A program made the translations under genes and the position numbers. From Streptomyces kanamyceticus (GTDB lineage Bacteria; Actinomycetota; Actinomycetes; Streptomycetales; Streptomycetaceae), in assembly GCF_008704495.1 (NCBI RefSeq), contig NZ_CP023699.1, positions 1,674,001-1,738,000 of the forward strand: 64,000 nucleotides of DNA, written 5' to 3'. This document shows positions 1-7,652 of this stretch, piece after piece. The notes beneath the pieces were generated by a model. The model did not search any database, was not told where the DNA came from, and saw only the letters and a program-made list of their open reading frames with translations. The number at the start of each line of letters is the position of its first letter. Within the stretch, counting starts at the first letter, position 1.

Positions 1-134
1 GCCTTCGCCGCCGTCCGGTTCCACACGGTCGTGGGGTGTCCCGCGCCCAGGAACGCCCCGGCGAGGGCCTGGCCCATGAGGCCGAGGCCGATGACCGTCA
101 CAGGGGTGTGCTCTGCCTGCTGGTTCCGCATCAT
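1..134 (-). CDS. NAD(P)-dependent oxidoreductase, N-terminal fragment
   Basis: The window edge cuts this gene and only about 44 N-terminal residues are visible. Two consecutive ATG codons (134 and 131) open the frame. Residues about 12-24 read VTVIGLGLMGQAL, a Rossmann GxGxxG nucleotide-binding loop, and VWNRT follows at the end of the second strand, where the Arg suggests NADP preference. This is typical of the 6-phosphogluconate-dehydrogenase-like NAD_binding_2 family, which includes 3-hydroxyisobutyrate dehydrogenases and imine reductases. The gene is divergent from a MerR regulator and carries a MerR-type promoter just upstream, so it is probably that regulator's target. The exact substrate cannot be told from the fragment. 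Confidence 0.75.
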   Translation of the reverse strand, partial: MMRNQQAEHTPVTVIGLGLMGQALAGAFLGAGHPTTVWNRTAAK

Positions 135-170
135 GCGCCCTTTCGTAGAGGGGTTGTCGGGCATGGCAGA

Positions 171-202
171 ATCGTCAACCTTCACACCGGTATGAAGGTC
201 AA
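171..202 (-). promoter_or_regulatory. MerR-type promoter/operator between the oxidoreductase and merR
   Basis: An inverted repeat ACCTTCA (178-184) / TGAAGGT (193-199) with an 8-bp spacer lies between the divergent genes. Read on the minus strand, TTGACC (202-197) and GACGAT (176-171) form a -35/-10 pair separated by about 20 bp with the dyad filling the spacer. An over-long spacer holding the operator is the hallmark of MerR-activated promoters. It faces the oxidoreductase gene, about 37 bp from its start. Confidence 0.65.
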
Positions 203-214
203 GGGGGAAGTGGC

Positions 215-574
215 GTGCTGATCGGAGAACTGAGCGGACGGACCGGCGTGCACACGCACCAACTGCGGTACTACGAGGCCCAGGGCCTGCTCACACCCGA
301 CCGCGGCAGCAACGGCTACCGCGACTACGGCGAGGACGCCGTGCTGACCGTGCGGCAGATCAGGAGCCTGCTCGAAGCCGGTCTCTCGACGCAGGAGATC
401 GCGTACATGCTGCCCTGCGCCGTGGGCACAGGACCCGACTTCTACTTCTGCCCCGATCTCCTGGACGTGCTGCGGGGGCGCCTGCGCGGCCTCGACGACA
501 ACATCGACACGCTCACGCGCTCGCGCGACGTGCTCCACGACTTCATCGACGCGACCGAGCGGCGGGCGGCGTAG
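215..574 (+). CDS. MerR family transcriptional regulator
   Basis: A 119-residue protein with the MerR winged helix-turn-helix at residues about 1-70: L-I-G-E-L-S-G-R-T-G-V at the N-terminus, then the LRYYEAQGLL signature and the YRDYGEDAV wing. A C-terminal dimerisation helix follows. The GTG start at 215 is preceded by a purine-rich AGGGGGAAG site. Two cysteines (PCAVG and FYFCPD) lie in the region where MerR proteins bind effector, but no classic metal-binding CxC motif is seen, so the inducer is unknown. The gene is divergent from the NAD(P)-dependent oxidoreductase gene and shares with it a MerR-type operator, so it probably controls that gene and itself. Confidence 0.9.
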   Translation: MLIGELSGRTGVHTHQLRYYEAQGLLTPDRGSNGYRDYGEDAVLTVRQIRSLLEAGLSTQEIAYMLPCAVGTGPDFYFCPDLLDVLRGRLRGLDDNIDTLTRSRDVLHDFIDATERRAA

Positions 575-608
575 CCCCGTACGGCCGAGATCGCGCCCGC
601 GCGGGCGT

Positions 609-641
609 GGCCAGATCCTTGCGGACCATGTCCATCTGGCC
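609..641. promoter_or_regulatory. Nested inverted repeat upstream of quinone reductase
   Basis: GGCCAGAT (609-616) and ATCTGGCC (634-641) form a perfect 8-bp inverted repeat with a 17-bp centre, and the centre itself holds GGAC-CAT-GTCC. It lies 39-71 bp before the quinone reductase start, where an operator would sit. The binding protein is unknown. A transcriptional hairpin after merR is the alternative. Confidence 0.4.
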
Positions 642-679
642 GGTCGTCGCCGTGCGGGCGCCCCGCGCAGGATCGGGGC

Positions 680-1465
680 ATGAAGATTCTCTGGATATCC
701 GCCCACCCCGAACAGCGCTCCCTGAACGGCCGCCTGATGACCGAGGGACTGCGCGTGCTGACCGAGCTCGGGCACGAGCGCCGCGTCAGCGATCTGTACG
801 CCATGGACTGGAAGCCGATCGTGGACGCCGGTGACTTCGGGGGCGCGTCGCGCGAGCGGCTCTTCATCGGGCGCGAGCAGGAACGCGCGTACGGCAGCGG
901 GGAGTTGAGCGAGGACATCCGCGCCGAGCAGGAGAAGCTCGCCTGGGCGGACGTGGTCGTCTTCCAGTTCCCGCTCTGGTGGCTCGGACCGCCCGCGATC
1001 CTCAAGGGCTGGTTCGACCGCGTCCTGGTCCAGGGCTTCGGATTCGGCATCAAGGATCCCGAAGGGCAGGCGCTGCGGTACGGCGACGGGGGCCTGGCAG
1101 GGAAGCGCGCCCTGGTCGTCACGTCCATCGGTGCCCGGGAGTCCAGCTTCGGCCCGCGCGGCATCCACGGACCCCTTGAGGAGGTCCTGTTCCCGCTGCT
1201 GCACGGCACGTTCTGGTACACCGGCATGGCCGCGCTCCCGCCGTTCGCGGTGTACGGCGCCGACCGGCTCACGGCGGCGGGCTTCTCGCGCGCCACGGCG
1301 GACCTGCGCGAACGCCTGCGCACCCTGGACACCACGGAGCCCCTGCCCTTCCGGCACGAGAACGGCGGGGAGTACGACGAGGATCTGACACTGCGGCCGG
1401 ACGTCGCGGCGGGGCTCACGGGCGTCGGAGTGCACCGCGCGCAGGACGGCCGCGCACACCGCTGA
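680..1465 (+). CDS. Flavodoxin-fold NAD(P)H quinone oxidoreductase
   Basis: A 261-residue protein of the NQO1/MdaB flavodoxin-like family, which transfers two electrons from NAD(P)H to quinones through FMN or FAD. The N-terminus MKILWISAHPEQRSLNGRL is the phosphate-binding first strand and loop. VVVFQFPLWWLGPPAILKGW at about residues 91-110 is the signature second flavin loop of this family, followed by FDRVLVQGFGF. Length fits the NQO1-like group (about 240-275). The ATG at 680 follows a GATCGGGGC stretch. It lies codirectional with and about 100 bp after merR, with its own inverted repeat, so it may be separately regulated. It converges on the kinase gene with one base between the two stops. 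Confidence 0.85.
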   Translation: MKILWISAHPEQRSLNGRLMTEGLRVLTELGHERRVSDLYAMDWKPIVDAGDFGGASRERLFIGREQERAYGSGELSEDIRAEQEKLAWADVVVFQFPLWWLGPPAILKGWFDRVLVQGFGFGIKDPEGQALRYGDGGLAGKRALVVTSIGARESSFGPRGIHGPLEEVLFPLLHGTFWYTGMAALPPFAVYGADRLTAAGFSRATADLRERLRTLDTTEPLPFRHENGGEYDEDLTLRPDVAAGLTGVGVHRAQDGRAHR

Positions 1466-1466
1466 G

Positions 1467-2438
1467 TCACGAACCCGGACCGCCCCCGGTGCGAAAGCTC
1501 AGGGTCCGGTAGACCTGCACGCCCCCGCCGCCGCACCCACCGCCCGTCAGTTCCTCGCACGCCTGGGCCGCCGCCGTGACGCGTCGCGTGTACGAGGGGT
1601 CCGTGGCGTCGAGCAGTACGCCCAGTGTCGTACCGCTGTGTCCGACCGCTACGCCCAGGCCGCCGACCTCGCGGCAGATCGCCCGCATCGGCTCCAACGA
1701 GCGCTTGTGCCTGAGGCGTTGGTTCAGCAGGGCGCTGCGGGTCGCGATCCTGCCGACCTCCGCGAGGTCGTGCGTGCGCACCGCGTCGGTGAGCCGTGCG
1801 AGCAGCTCCGCGTAGGCGCGCCGGTCGGCGGGCGTGAACGGCTTGGGGATGCGGTTGAAGTCCACCGTGTCGACCGACCCGCCCTCGTCGATGCCGACCA
1901 CGGCCATGGCGGGCAGCGCGCCGAGGACCGCGCGAAGGCGGACGGCGCGGTGGTGGAAGGCGACGATCGCGGGGTAGAGCACGCCGTCGGTGGGTTCTAT
2001 CCGGGACAGCAGGCGCTCGATCCTGGCGGGCGGCATGGGCACGTCGAGGGCGCGGCCGACCGCCCGCGCGGTGGCGACGAGGTCGGCGGAGGAGCTGGCG
2101 AGCCCCTTGCCCTCAGGGATCACGCTGCTCACCGTGAGCACGCCGCCCCGTGCGGTCCGCGCCCCCGCCGGTGCCGCTTCGGCGATCATCCGGGCGAGGC
2201 GCAGCGCCTTGGCCTTGTGGCGCGGGCGGACCTCGATGTCGCCGGACGCGGAGCCCGGCCGGAAGGTCGCCATGGTCCAGCGGGCGACGGGCAGGGTCAC
2301 GAGGAAGTCCCCGTCCTCCTCGGGCAGTTGGCCCTGGAGCAGTTCGCCGAAGGTGCCGAACGCGGTGCCCACGCCCGTTCGCCCGGGCCCTCGGCCCGAC
2401 GGGCGGGGCCCGGCCGGGGCCTCCTGGTACAGCTTCAC
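1467..2438 (-). CDS. GHMP kinase, L-threonine kinase-like (PduX family)
   Basis: A 323-residue GHMP-superfamily kinase. FGTFGELLQGQ at 27-37 matches the N-terminal motif of PduX-type L-threonine kinases. PEGKGLASSSADL at 108-120 is the ATP-binding glycine/serine loop, and GVAVGHSGTTLGVLLD at 262-277 is motif 3. PduX phosphorylates L-threonine to O-phospho-L-threonine for cobalamin assembly. Here there are no cobalamin genes; the gene is divergent from a PLP synthase and metal-uptake operon and shares with it a Zur-like operator. I infer that it supplies an O-phosphorylated hydroxy-amino acid (phosphothreonine or phosphoserine) to that PLP enzyme. GTG start at 2438 with GGAGG eight bases upstream. 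Confidence 0.85.
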   Translation of the reverse strand: MKLYQEAPAGPRPSGRGPGRTGVGTAFGTFGELLQGQLPEEDGDFLVTLPVARWTMATFRPGSASGDIEVRPRHKAKALRLARMIAEAAPAGARTARGGVLTVSSVIPEGKGLASSSADLVATARAVGRALDVPMPPARIERLLSRIEPTDGVLYPAIVAFHHRAVRLRAVLGALPAMAVVGIDEGGSVDTVDFNRIPKPFTPADRRAYAELLARLTDAVRTHDLAEVGRIATRSALLNQRLRHKRSLEPMRAICREVGGLGVAVGHSGTTLGVLLDATDPSYTRRVTAAAQACEELTGGGCGGGGVQVYRTLSFRTGGGPGS

Positions 2439-2506
2439 GCGATTCCTCCCTCGTACAGCGGCGACGCGCAGATCTCGTACAGCGTTGCGCCGACCTTACA
2501 CGGTCT

Positions 2507-2521
2507 TGACAATCATTTTCA
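2507..2521. promoter_or_regulatory. Zur-like operator in a divergent promoter
   Basis: TGACAATCATTTTCA is a 7-1-7 inverted repeat (TGACAAT / ATTTTCA, six of seven positions paired) and matches the actinobacterial Zur box pattern TGAnAATnATTTTCA. It overlaps a TTGACA (2506-2511) and precedes TAGTGT (2524-2529), so bound repressor would block the rightward promoter. Leftward promoter elements would also overlap it. Zur is the zinc-dependent Fur-family repressor, so the kinase and the rightward operon are predicted to be induced by zinc starvation. Confidence 0.7.
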
Positions 2522-2622
2522 TCTAGTGTGATGCTCTCGGCGTCCCGGGGAGCGGCACACGGAGCCACGCCCTCCCCCAGGCACCTCCTGCCCTCACCAC
2601 GTCCCTCTGGGGGATCTCCGTC

Positions 2623-3615
2623 ATGCACGCGCACATCGCCGAAGCGGTGAAGAAACCCGACCTCATATCCCTCGCGCCGGACCTGGCCTGCCTCCGGTTC
2701 GAGACCATGAAGATCTACTCGGCCCTCGGCGCCGTCCGGCAGCTGCTCGCATCGGGCGCCGTCGAACCGGGCGACACCCTCATCGACAGCTCCAGCGGCA
2801 TCTACGCGCAGGCCCTGGCCCTGGCCTGCCACCGCTACGGAATGAAGTGCCACATCGTGGGCTCCACGACCGTGGACCGCTCCACGCGGGTCCAGCTGGA
2901 GATACTCGGCGCCACCCTCGAACAGGTCCCGCCGTCCCGGAACCTCCGCCTGGACCAGGAACTGAGGGTGCGCAGGATCGCCGAGATCCTGGCCGCCAAC
3001 CCCTCGTACCACTGGATGCGCCAGTACCACGACGACATCCACTACAGCGGCTACCGCGAGGTCGCCGAGGCCATCGGCAAGGACCTGCCCACAGGACCGC
3101 TCGCGCTGGTCGGCGGCGTGGGGTCGGGGGCGTCGACCGGCGCCATCGCCTCGTATCTGCGCGCGGCGGGCCGCGACGTCTCACTCGTCGGCGTGCAGCC
3201 CTTCGGCAGCGTCACCTTCGGCTCCGAGCACGTCGCCGACCCCGACATGATCATCGCCGGGATCGGCAGCGCCATCGAGTTCGAGAACGTCCGGCACGAG
3301 CTGTACGACCGGGTGCACTGGGTCAACTTCGAGTGCGCCGTGTCCGGCGCGGTCGCGCTCCTGCGCACCAGCGGCATCTTCGCCGGGCTCTCGGCGGGCG
3401 CCGCCTACCTCGGCGCGCTGTGGGAGCGGCGCAGGGACGACTCGCGCACCTACGTCTTCATCGCGGCCGACACCGGTCACCGCTACGTCGAGAGCGCCTA
3501 CGCCCGGCACGAACAGGCCCTGGACATCGAGACGTTGAAGCCGCACGAGATCACCTCGCTCGACCAGCTGCGCCACCCCTGGTCCACCGCGCCGTGGCCC
3601 GCCACCACCTCCTGA
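2623..3615 (+). CDS. PLP-dependent cysteine synthase-family enzyme, SbnA-related
   Basis: A 330-residue fold-type II PLP enzyme. K30 in ETMKIYSA is the likely Schiff-base lysine. SSSGIYAQALA (56-66) is the substrate carboxylate loop and GGVGSGASTG (164-173) the glycine-rich PLP-phosphate loop. The closest functional relatives I can name are SbnA and the EDDS (ethylenediamine-disuccinate) enzymes, which replace the phosphate of O-phosphoserine with an amino acid. It is unusual: the normally conserved Asn of the SSGN loop is Ile, and the segment before the lysine is shortened. It is the first gene of the rightward operon behind the Zur-like box, and a kinase that could make its phosphorylated substrate is divergent. 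No SbnB-like dehydrogenase is present, so the condensation product itself may be the ligand. Fold certain, reaction inferred. Confidence 0.8.
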   Translation: MHAHIAEAVKKPDLISLAPDLACLRFETMKIYSALGAVRQLLASGAVEPGDTLIDSSSGIYAQALALACHRYGMKCHIVGSTTVDRSTRVQLEILGATLEQVPPSRNLRLDQELRVRRIAEILAANPSYHWMRQYHDDIHYSGYREVAEAIGKDLPTGPLALVGGVGSGASTGAIASYLRAAGRDVSLVGVQPFGSVTFGSEHVADPDMIIAGIGSAIEFENVRHELYDRVHWVNFECAVSGAVALLRTSGIFAGLSAGAAYLGALWERRRDDSRTYVFIAADTGHRYVESAYARHEQALDIETLKPHEITSLDQLRHPWSTAPWPATTS

Positions 3616-3651
3616 CCCGCCGAACCGCCCGCCCCTCGAGAGAGCACCCAC

Positions 3652-4491
3652 ATGTCACACCCCACACCCCGGACCGTCGCCGAACTCACCGACGCCGTCC
3701 TCGCGGGCGCCCACGGACCCGACCCCAGGGACCTGACGGTCACCAGCGCCTTCTGGCTGTACAACACGACCCGCCTGGCAGGCGGCGACGTCACGTACCA
3801 CAACCACTACTTGCTGCTCCGCGTCGGCGACGCGTTCGGCGCCTGCTCCTTCGAAGCCGGTGAACTCTCCCCGGAGTTCTGCGAGAACGCCTCAGGGCAC
3901 TCCCTGGACAAGCTCCTGCGTCACGAGTGCGCGCCCGTGCGGACCGCCGCGCTCGACGCCTATCTGGCCCGGGCCCGGCCGCACCGCGACACCGACGACG
4001 CCGAGCGCGTGCTCCTGCCCGCCGGTACGCCCGAGGTCAGGGCCGAGGCCCGCGACGCCGCGATCGCCGGTCTGCTCGACATCGCGCCCGGCGCGCGGGT
4101 CGCCCTGATCGGCGTCGTCAACCCGCTGGTGGCCGCGATACGGGAGCGGGGCGGCGTCTGCCTGCCCTGCGACCTGAACCTGCGCACCACCGCGTGGGGC
4201 GAGCCCGTCAGCGACGACATGACCGAGGTGCTCGCGAGCGCCGACGCGGTGGTCGCCACCGGCATGACGCTCAGCAACGGCACCTTCGACCTGATCCTCG
4301 CGCACTGCGTCGAGCACGCGGTGCCGCTGGTCGTCTACGCCCAGAGCGGCAGCGCCGTGGCCCGCGCCTTCCTCGGCGCGGGGGTCACCGGACTCAACGC
4401 GGAGCCGTTCACGTTCTCCCAGTTCAGCGCCGACCCCACACCCATGTACCGGTACCGCGCCGGCCTCGCGTCGAACGGAGCGGGTGCGTGA
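3652..4491 (+). CDS. DUF4213/DUF364 putative heavy-metal chelation protein
   Basis: A 279-residue protein with an enolase-N-like DUF4213 region (about 10-90) and a Rossmann-like DUF364 domain (about 110-270). The stretch ADAVVATGMTLSNGTFDLIL around residue 200 matches the diagnostic (V/I)xTGTTLxNGTxDxIL of DUF364, the Pfam family called putative heavy-metal chelation. The biochemical role of the family is unknown. It lies 36 bp after the PLP enzyme and overlaps the exporter start by four bases (GTGA), so the three are co-translated. In this operon it could complete, load or unload the metal ligand; this is inference. No signal peptide is seen, so it is cytoplasmic. Confidence 0.8.
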   Translation: MSHPTPRTVAELTDAVLAGAHGPDPRDLTVTSAFWLYNTTRLAGGDVTYHNHYLLLRVGDAFGACSFEAGELSPEFCENASGHSLDKLLRHECAPVRTAALDAYLARARPHRDTDDAERVLLPAGTPEVRAEARDAAIAGLLDIAPGARVALIGVVNPLVAAIRERGGVCLPCDLNLRTTAWGEPVSDDMTEVLASADAVVATGMTLSNGTFDLILAHCVEHAVPLVVYAQSGSAVARAFLGAGVTGLNAEPFTFSQFSADPTPMYRYRAGLASNGAGA

Positions 4492-5756
4492 GCGTCGACG
4501 CCGTCAAGAACTCCGCGGCAAACGAAGCCGAGGAGCCGATACCCGGCGATCTGCGCATGGCACGGACACTGTGGCCCGTGCTCCTCGCCTCCGCCGTGGG
4601 CCTGCTGCCGTTCACCGTCTTCAGTACGTATCTGGTGCCCATCGCCGACGAGGCGGGCAGCAGCGTCGCCGCGATGGGCGGACTGCGCGGACTCGGCGGT
4701 CTGGCCGCCCTGTTGGTGGGCACCGCGCTCGCGCCGCTCATCGACCGGGTGCCGAGGCGGTGGGCGGCGGCGGGCGGGCTCGCCGCGCTCGGGCTCTCCG
4801 CGGCGCTCGGCGCGAGCGGCGACTTCGTGCTGCTCGCCGTGTTCTGTCTGCTCGTCGGCGCCAGTACGTCCGTGCTGAACCCGGCGCTCACCGCCGCGGC
4901 CGCCGACCGCTTCGGCACCGGCAGGGCGGCGGGCCGTGCGGCGACCCTGGTGACCGCCACCCAGTCGATGACGGCGATGCTCGCGGCGCCGGTGATCGCG
5001 CTGCCCGCGCTGTTCTGGGGCTGGCGGGGCGACCTGTTCGCGGTGACCGCGCTCTCGCTGCTGCTCGCGGTGGTGTTCGTGGTGCGCCGCGAGGACACCG
5101 AGGACGCGGGTGATGCCGCCTCTGGCGGTCAACGCCTGGGCTACGTCGCCTCGTTCAAGGCCCTGGGCGCCGTGCGCGGCGTCGTGCCGCTGCTGCTCAT
5201 CGCGCTCCTGCGCACCGCCGTGTTCATGGGATACCTGTCGTACCTGGCGGCGTTCTACGAGGAGCGGTTCGACCTGGACGCCGGACTCTTCGCGTTCGTC
5301 TGGACGCTGAGCGGCGCGTCGTTCTTCGTCAGCAACCTCCTCACCGGGCGGCTCACCAACGCGGCCGAGCCGCGCATCCGCACCGAACGGCTGTTGTTCA
5401 TCGGCCTGTTGGCGGCGCTCGTCTCCGTCATGGGCTTCTACTTCACACACTGGCTGCCGCTCGCGCTCGCGCTGACCTCGCTGCACGCGGCGAGCCACGC
5501 CGTCGTCGCGGCCTGCGCGGTCAGCCTCATCGTGCGGCGCTGCGGGCCAGGACTGCGCGGTGCGGCGCTCGGGATCAACGCCGCCGGGATGAGCCTCGGC
5601 GTCTTCGTCGGCGCCGCGCTCGGTGGCGCGGGGCTCGGCATCGCCGGATATCCGGGCGTGGCCGTCGTGTTCGGCGTGCTCGTCGTCGTCGCCGTCGGCG
5701 CCGCGGTGCTCGTCCTGCGCGCACGGCCCGTGCGGGAGGGGGCGGACTCCGTATGA
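4488..5756 (+). CDS. MFS transporter, probable metallophore exporter
   Basis: About 422 residues with some twelve hydrophobic segments starting near residue 25 (LWPVLLASAVGLLPFTVF), of the 12-TM major facilitator type. GTG at 4488 was chosen because it overlaps the previous stop by four bases; the frame is open further upstream but that stretch lies over the DUF364 gene. Siderophore and EDDS clusters usually pair biosynthesis with an MFS exporter and an ABC importer, so export of the apo-ligand is the likely job. It ends in ATGA with the FecCD permease, which indicates translational coupling. Substrate not proved. Confidence 0.85.
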   Translation: MSVDAVKNSAANEAEEPIPGDLRMARTLWPVLLASAVGLLPFTVFSTYLVPIADEAGSSVAAMGGLRGLGGLAALLVGTALAPLIDRVPRRWAAAGGLAALGLSAALGASGDFVLLAVFCLLVGASTSVLNPALTAAAADRFGTGRAAGRAATLVTATQSMTAMLAAPVIALPALFWGWRGDLFAVTALSLLLAVVFVVRREDTEDAGDAASGGQRLGYVASFKALGAVRGVVPLLLIALLRTAVFMGYLSYLAAFYEERFDLDAGLFAFVWTLSGASFFVSNLLTGRLTNAAEPRIRTERLLFIGLLAALVSVMGFYFTHWLPLALALTSLHAASHAVVAACAVSLIVRRCGPGLRGAALGINAAGMSLGVFVGAALGGAGLGIAGYPGVAVVFGVLVVVAVGAAVLVLRARPVREGADSV

Positions 5757-6862
5757 CCGCGACCGCCGAAGCGCCAACGCGCCCCGCCGAAGGGGCGGCG
5801 CCCGCTGGTGTGAGGGGCCGCCTCACCTCCCCCAGGGCGCTGGTCCTGACCTGCGCCGCCCTCTTCCTGGTCCTGCTCGCCTCCGTCGTGGTGGCGATCG
5901 GGCTCGGTGCCGCGGTGGTCACGCCGGGCGACACCGCCCGCTATCTGTGGGCCGCGCTCACCGGCGGCCGCATCGGCGCCGACGAGACGACGACGTACCA
6001 GATCATCTGGCAGATCCGGACGCCGCGCGTGCTCCTCGCCGCCCTTGTCGGGGCCGGTCTGAGCGCGGTCGGCGTGGCCATCCAGGCGATGGTCCGCAAC
6101 GCGCTCGCCGACCCCTTCGTGCTCGGTGTCTCCTCGGGGGCTTCGGTGGGCGCCGTCGGGGTCACCGTCACCGGGGGTCTCGCCGCGCTCGGCGTCTACG
6201 CGGTGTCGGCGGGCGCGTTCATCGGCGCGCTCGTCGCCTCCTTCCTGGTGTATGCCGCCTCGTCGAGCAGGGGCGCACTCTCCCCGCTGCGTCTGGTGCT
6301 CACGGGTGTGGCGATGTCGCTGGGCTTCCAGGCCCTGATGAGCGTGATCATCTACTTCGCGCCGGACAGCGAGGCGACCGGCATGGTCCTGTACTGGACG
6401 ATGGGCGGCTTCGGCGCGGCCAGTTGGGGCGCGCTGCCCGTCGTGTCCGCGGTGGTCCTGCTCGGGCTCGCCGTGCTGTACCGGCACGCCCGCTCCCTGG
6501 ACGTCCTCTCGCTCGGCGACGAGACCGCCGCGAGCCTCGGTGTCAGCCCCGACCGGCAGCGTACGTCGCTGCTCGTCCTGGTGTCGCTGATCACCGGCGT
6601 GATGGTCGCCGTCAGCGGCGCCATCAGCTTCGTGGGGCTCGTCATGCCGCACCTGGTGCGGATGGTGGTCGGCGCCACGCACGCGCGGGTCCTCGCCGTC
6701 GCCCCGCTGGTCGGCGCGGTCTTCATGGTCTGGGTCGATCTGCTTTCCCGGACGGTGGTCGCGCCGCGCGAACTGCCGCTGGGCGTCATCACCGCACTCG
6801 TCGGGGTGCCGGTGTTCATCACGCTCATGCGCCGCAAGGGCCATGTCTTCGGGGGGCGTTGA
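5753..6862 (+). CDS. FecCD-type metal-chelate ABC transporter permease
   Basis: A 369-residue member of the FecCD/BtuC family with about ten membrane segments. RTPRVLLAALVGAGLSAVGV (about 90-109) and NALADPFVLGVSSGASVGAV (about 117-136) are family signatures, and GAISFVGLVMPHLVRMVVG around residue 285 is the typical loop and coupling region. Only one permease gene is present, so a homodimer is expected, as in BtuCD. The ATG overlaps the exporter stop by four bases. An N-terminal tail of about 35 residues precedes the first helix. The operon context indicates import of a metal-ligand complex. Confidence 0.93.
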   Translation: MTATAEAPTRPAEGAAPAGVRGRLTSPRALVLTCAALFLVLLASVVVAIGLGAAVVTPGDTARYLWAALTGGRIGADETTTYQIIWQIRTPRVLLAALVGAGLSAVGVAIQAMVRNALADPFVLGVSSGASVGAVGVTVTGGLAALGVYAVSAGAFIGALVASFLVYAASSSRGALSPLRLVLTGVAMSLGFQALMSVIIYFAPDSEATGMVLYWTMGGFGAASWGALPVVSAVVLLGLAVLYRHARSLDVLSLGDETAASLGVSPDRQRTSLLVLVSLITGVMVAVSGAISFVGLVMPHLVRMVVGATHARVLAVAPLVGAVFMVWVDLLSRTVVAPRELPLGVITALVGVPVFITLMRRKGHVFGGR

Positions 6863-6863
6863 G

Positions 6864-7637
6864 ATGGAACTGCGCATCGAAGGGCTCGGCGTCGACATCG
6901 ACGGCAGGAGCCTGGTGCACGACCTGTCGCTCGACGTGCGCGGCGGCGAGGTGGTGGGCCTCGTAGGACCGAACGGCAGCGGCAAGTCCACCGCGCTGCG
7001 CTGCGTGTACCGCGCGCTGCGCCAGGACCGCGGCACCGTCCGGGTCGGCGCCGACGACATCGGCCGTCTGCCGATGCGCCGCAGCGCGCAGCTCGTCGCC
7101 GCCATGACGCAGGACGGCGCCGTCGACCTGGACTTCACCGTCGAGGAGGTCGTCGCGCTCGGCCGTGCGCCGCACCAGCGGGGCAACCAGGCGCTCGGCG
7201 AGCGTGAACGGGCCCTGTGCGCACGGGCGATGGAGCGGCTCGGCATCCACCACCTGGCGGGGCGCGGCGTCCTCACCCTGTCCGGCGGGGAGCGCCAGCG
7301 CGTGCTGCTCGCCCGCGCCCTCGTCCAGGAGCCGGAGATCCTGGTGCTCGACGAGCCGACCAACCACCTCGACGTACGCCACCAGGTCGAGGTCCTCTCC
7401 CACCTGCGCGGCGCGGGACCCACCGTCCTGGTCGTGCTGCACGACCTGAACCTCGCGGCGGCCGCCTGCGACCGGCTCTGCGTGCTGTCCCAGGGCCGTC
7501 TGGTCGCGTCGGGGACGCCCTCGGAGGTCCTCACCGAGGAGCTGGTGGCCGAGGTGTTCGGCGTCCGCGCCACCGTCGTCCCGCACCCGCTGACGGGCGA
7601 CCCGCAGCTTCTGTACTCACTGCACCACACCCCCTGA
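6864..7637 (+). CDS. ABC transporter ATP-binding protein (metal-chelate uptake)
   Basis: About 257 residues. Walker A GPNGSGKST near residue 38, signature LSGGERQRV near 137 and Walker B ILVLDEPTNHLD near 157 define a FepC/BtuD-type ATPase. ATG 6864 is preferred: it follows the permease stop by one base, has a run of G at 6851-6856 as ribosome site, and gives the family-typical start MELRIEGL. An in-frame ATG at 6843 would overlap the permease end. It energises the FecCD permease. Confidence 0.93.
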   Translation: MELRIEGLGVDIDGRSLVHDLSLDVRGGEVVGLVGPNGSGKSTALRCVYRALRQDRGTVRVGADDIGRLPMRRSAQLVAAMTQDGAVDLDFTVEEVVALGRAPHQRGNQALGERERALCARAMERLGIHHLAGRGVLTLSGGERQRVLLARALVQEPEILVLDEPTNHLDVRHQVEVLSHLRGAGPTVLVVLHDLNLAAAACDRLCVLSQGRLVASGTPSEVLTEELVAEVFGVRATVVPHPLTGDPQLLYSLHHTP

Positions 7638-7652
7638 AAGGCACCAACTCCC

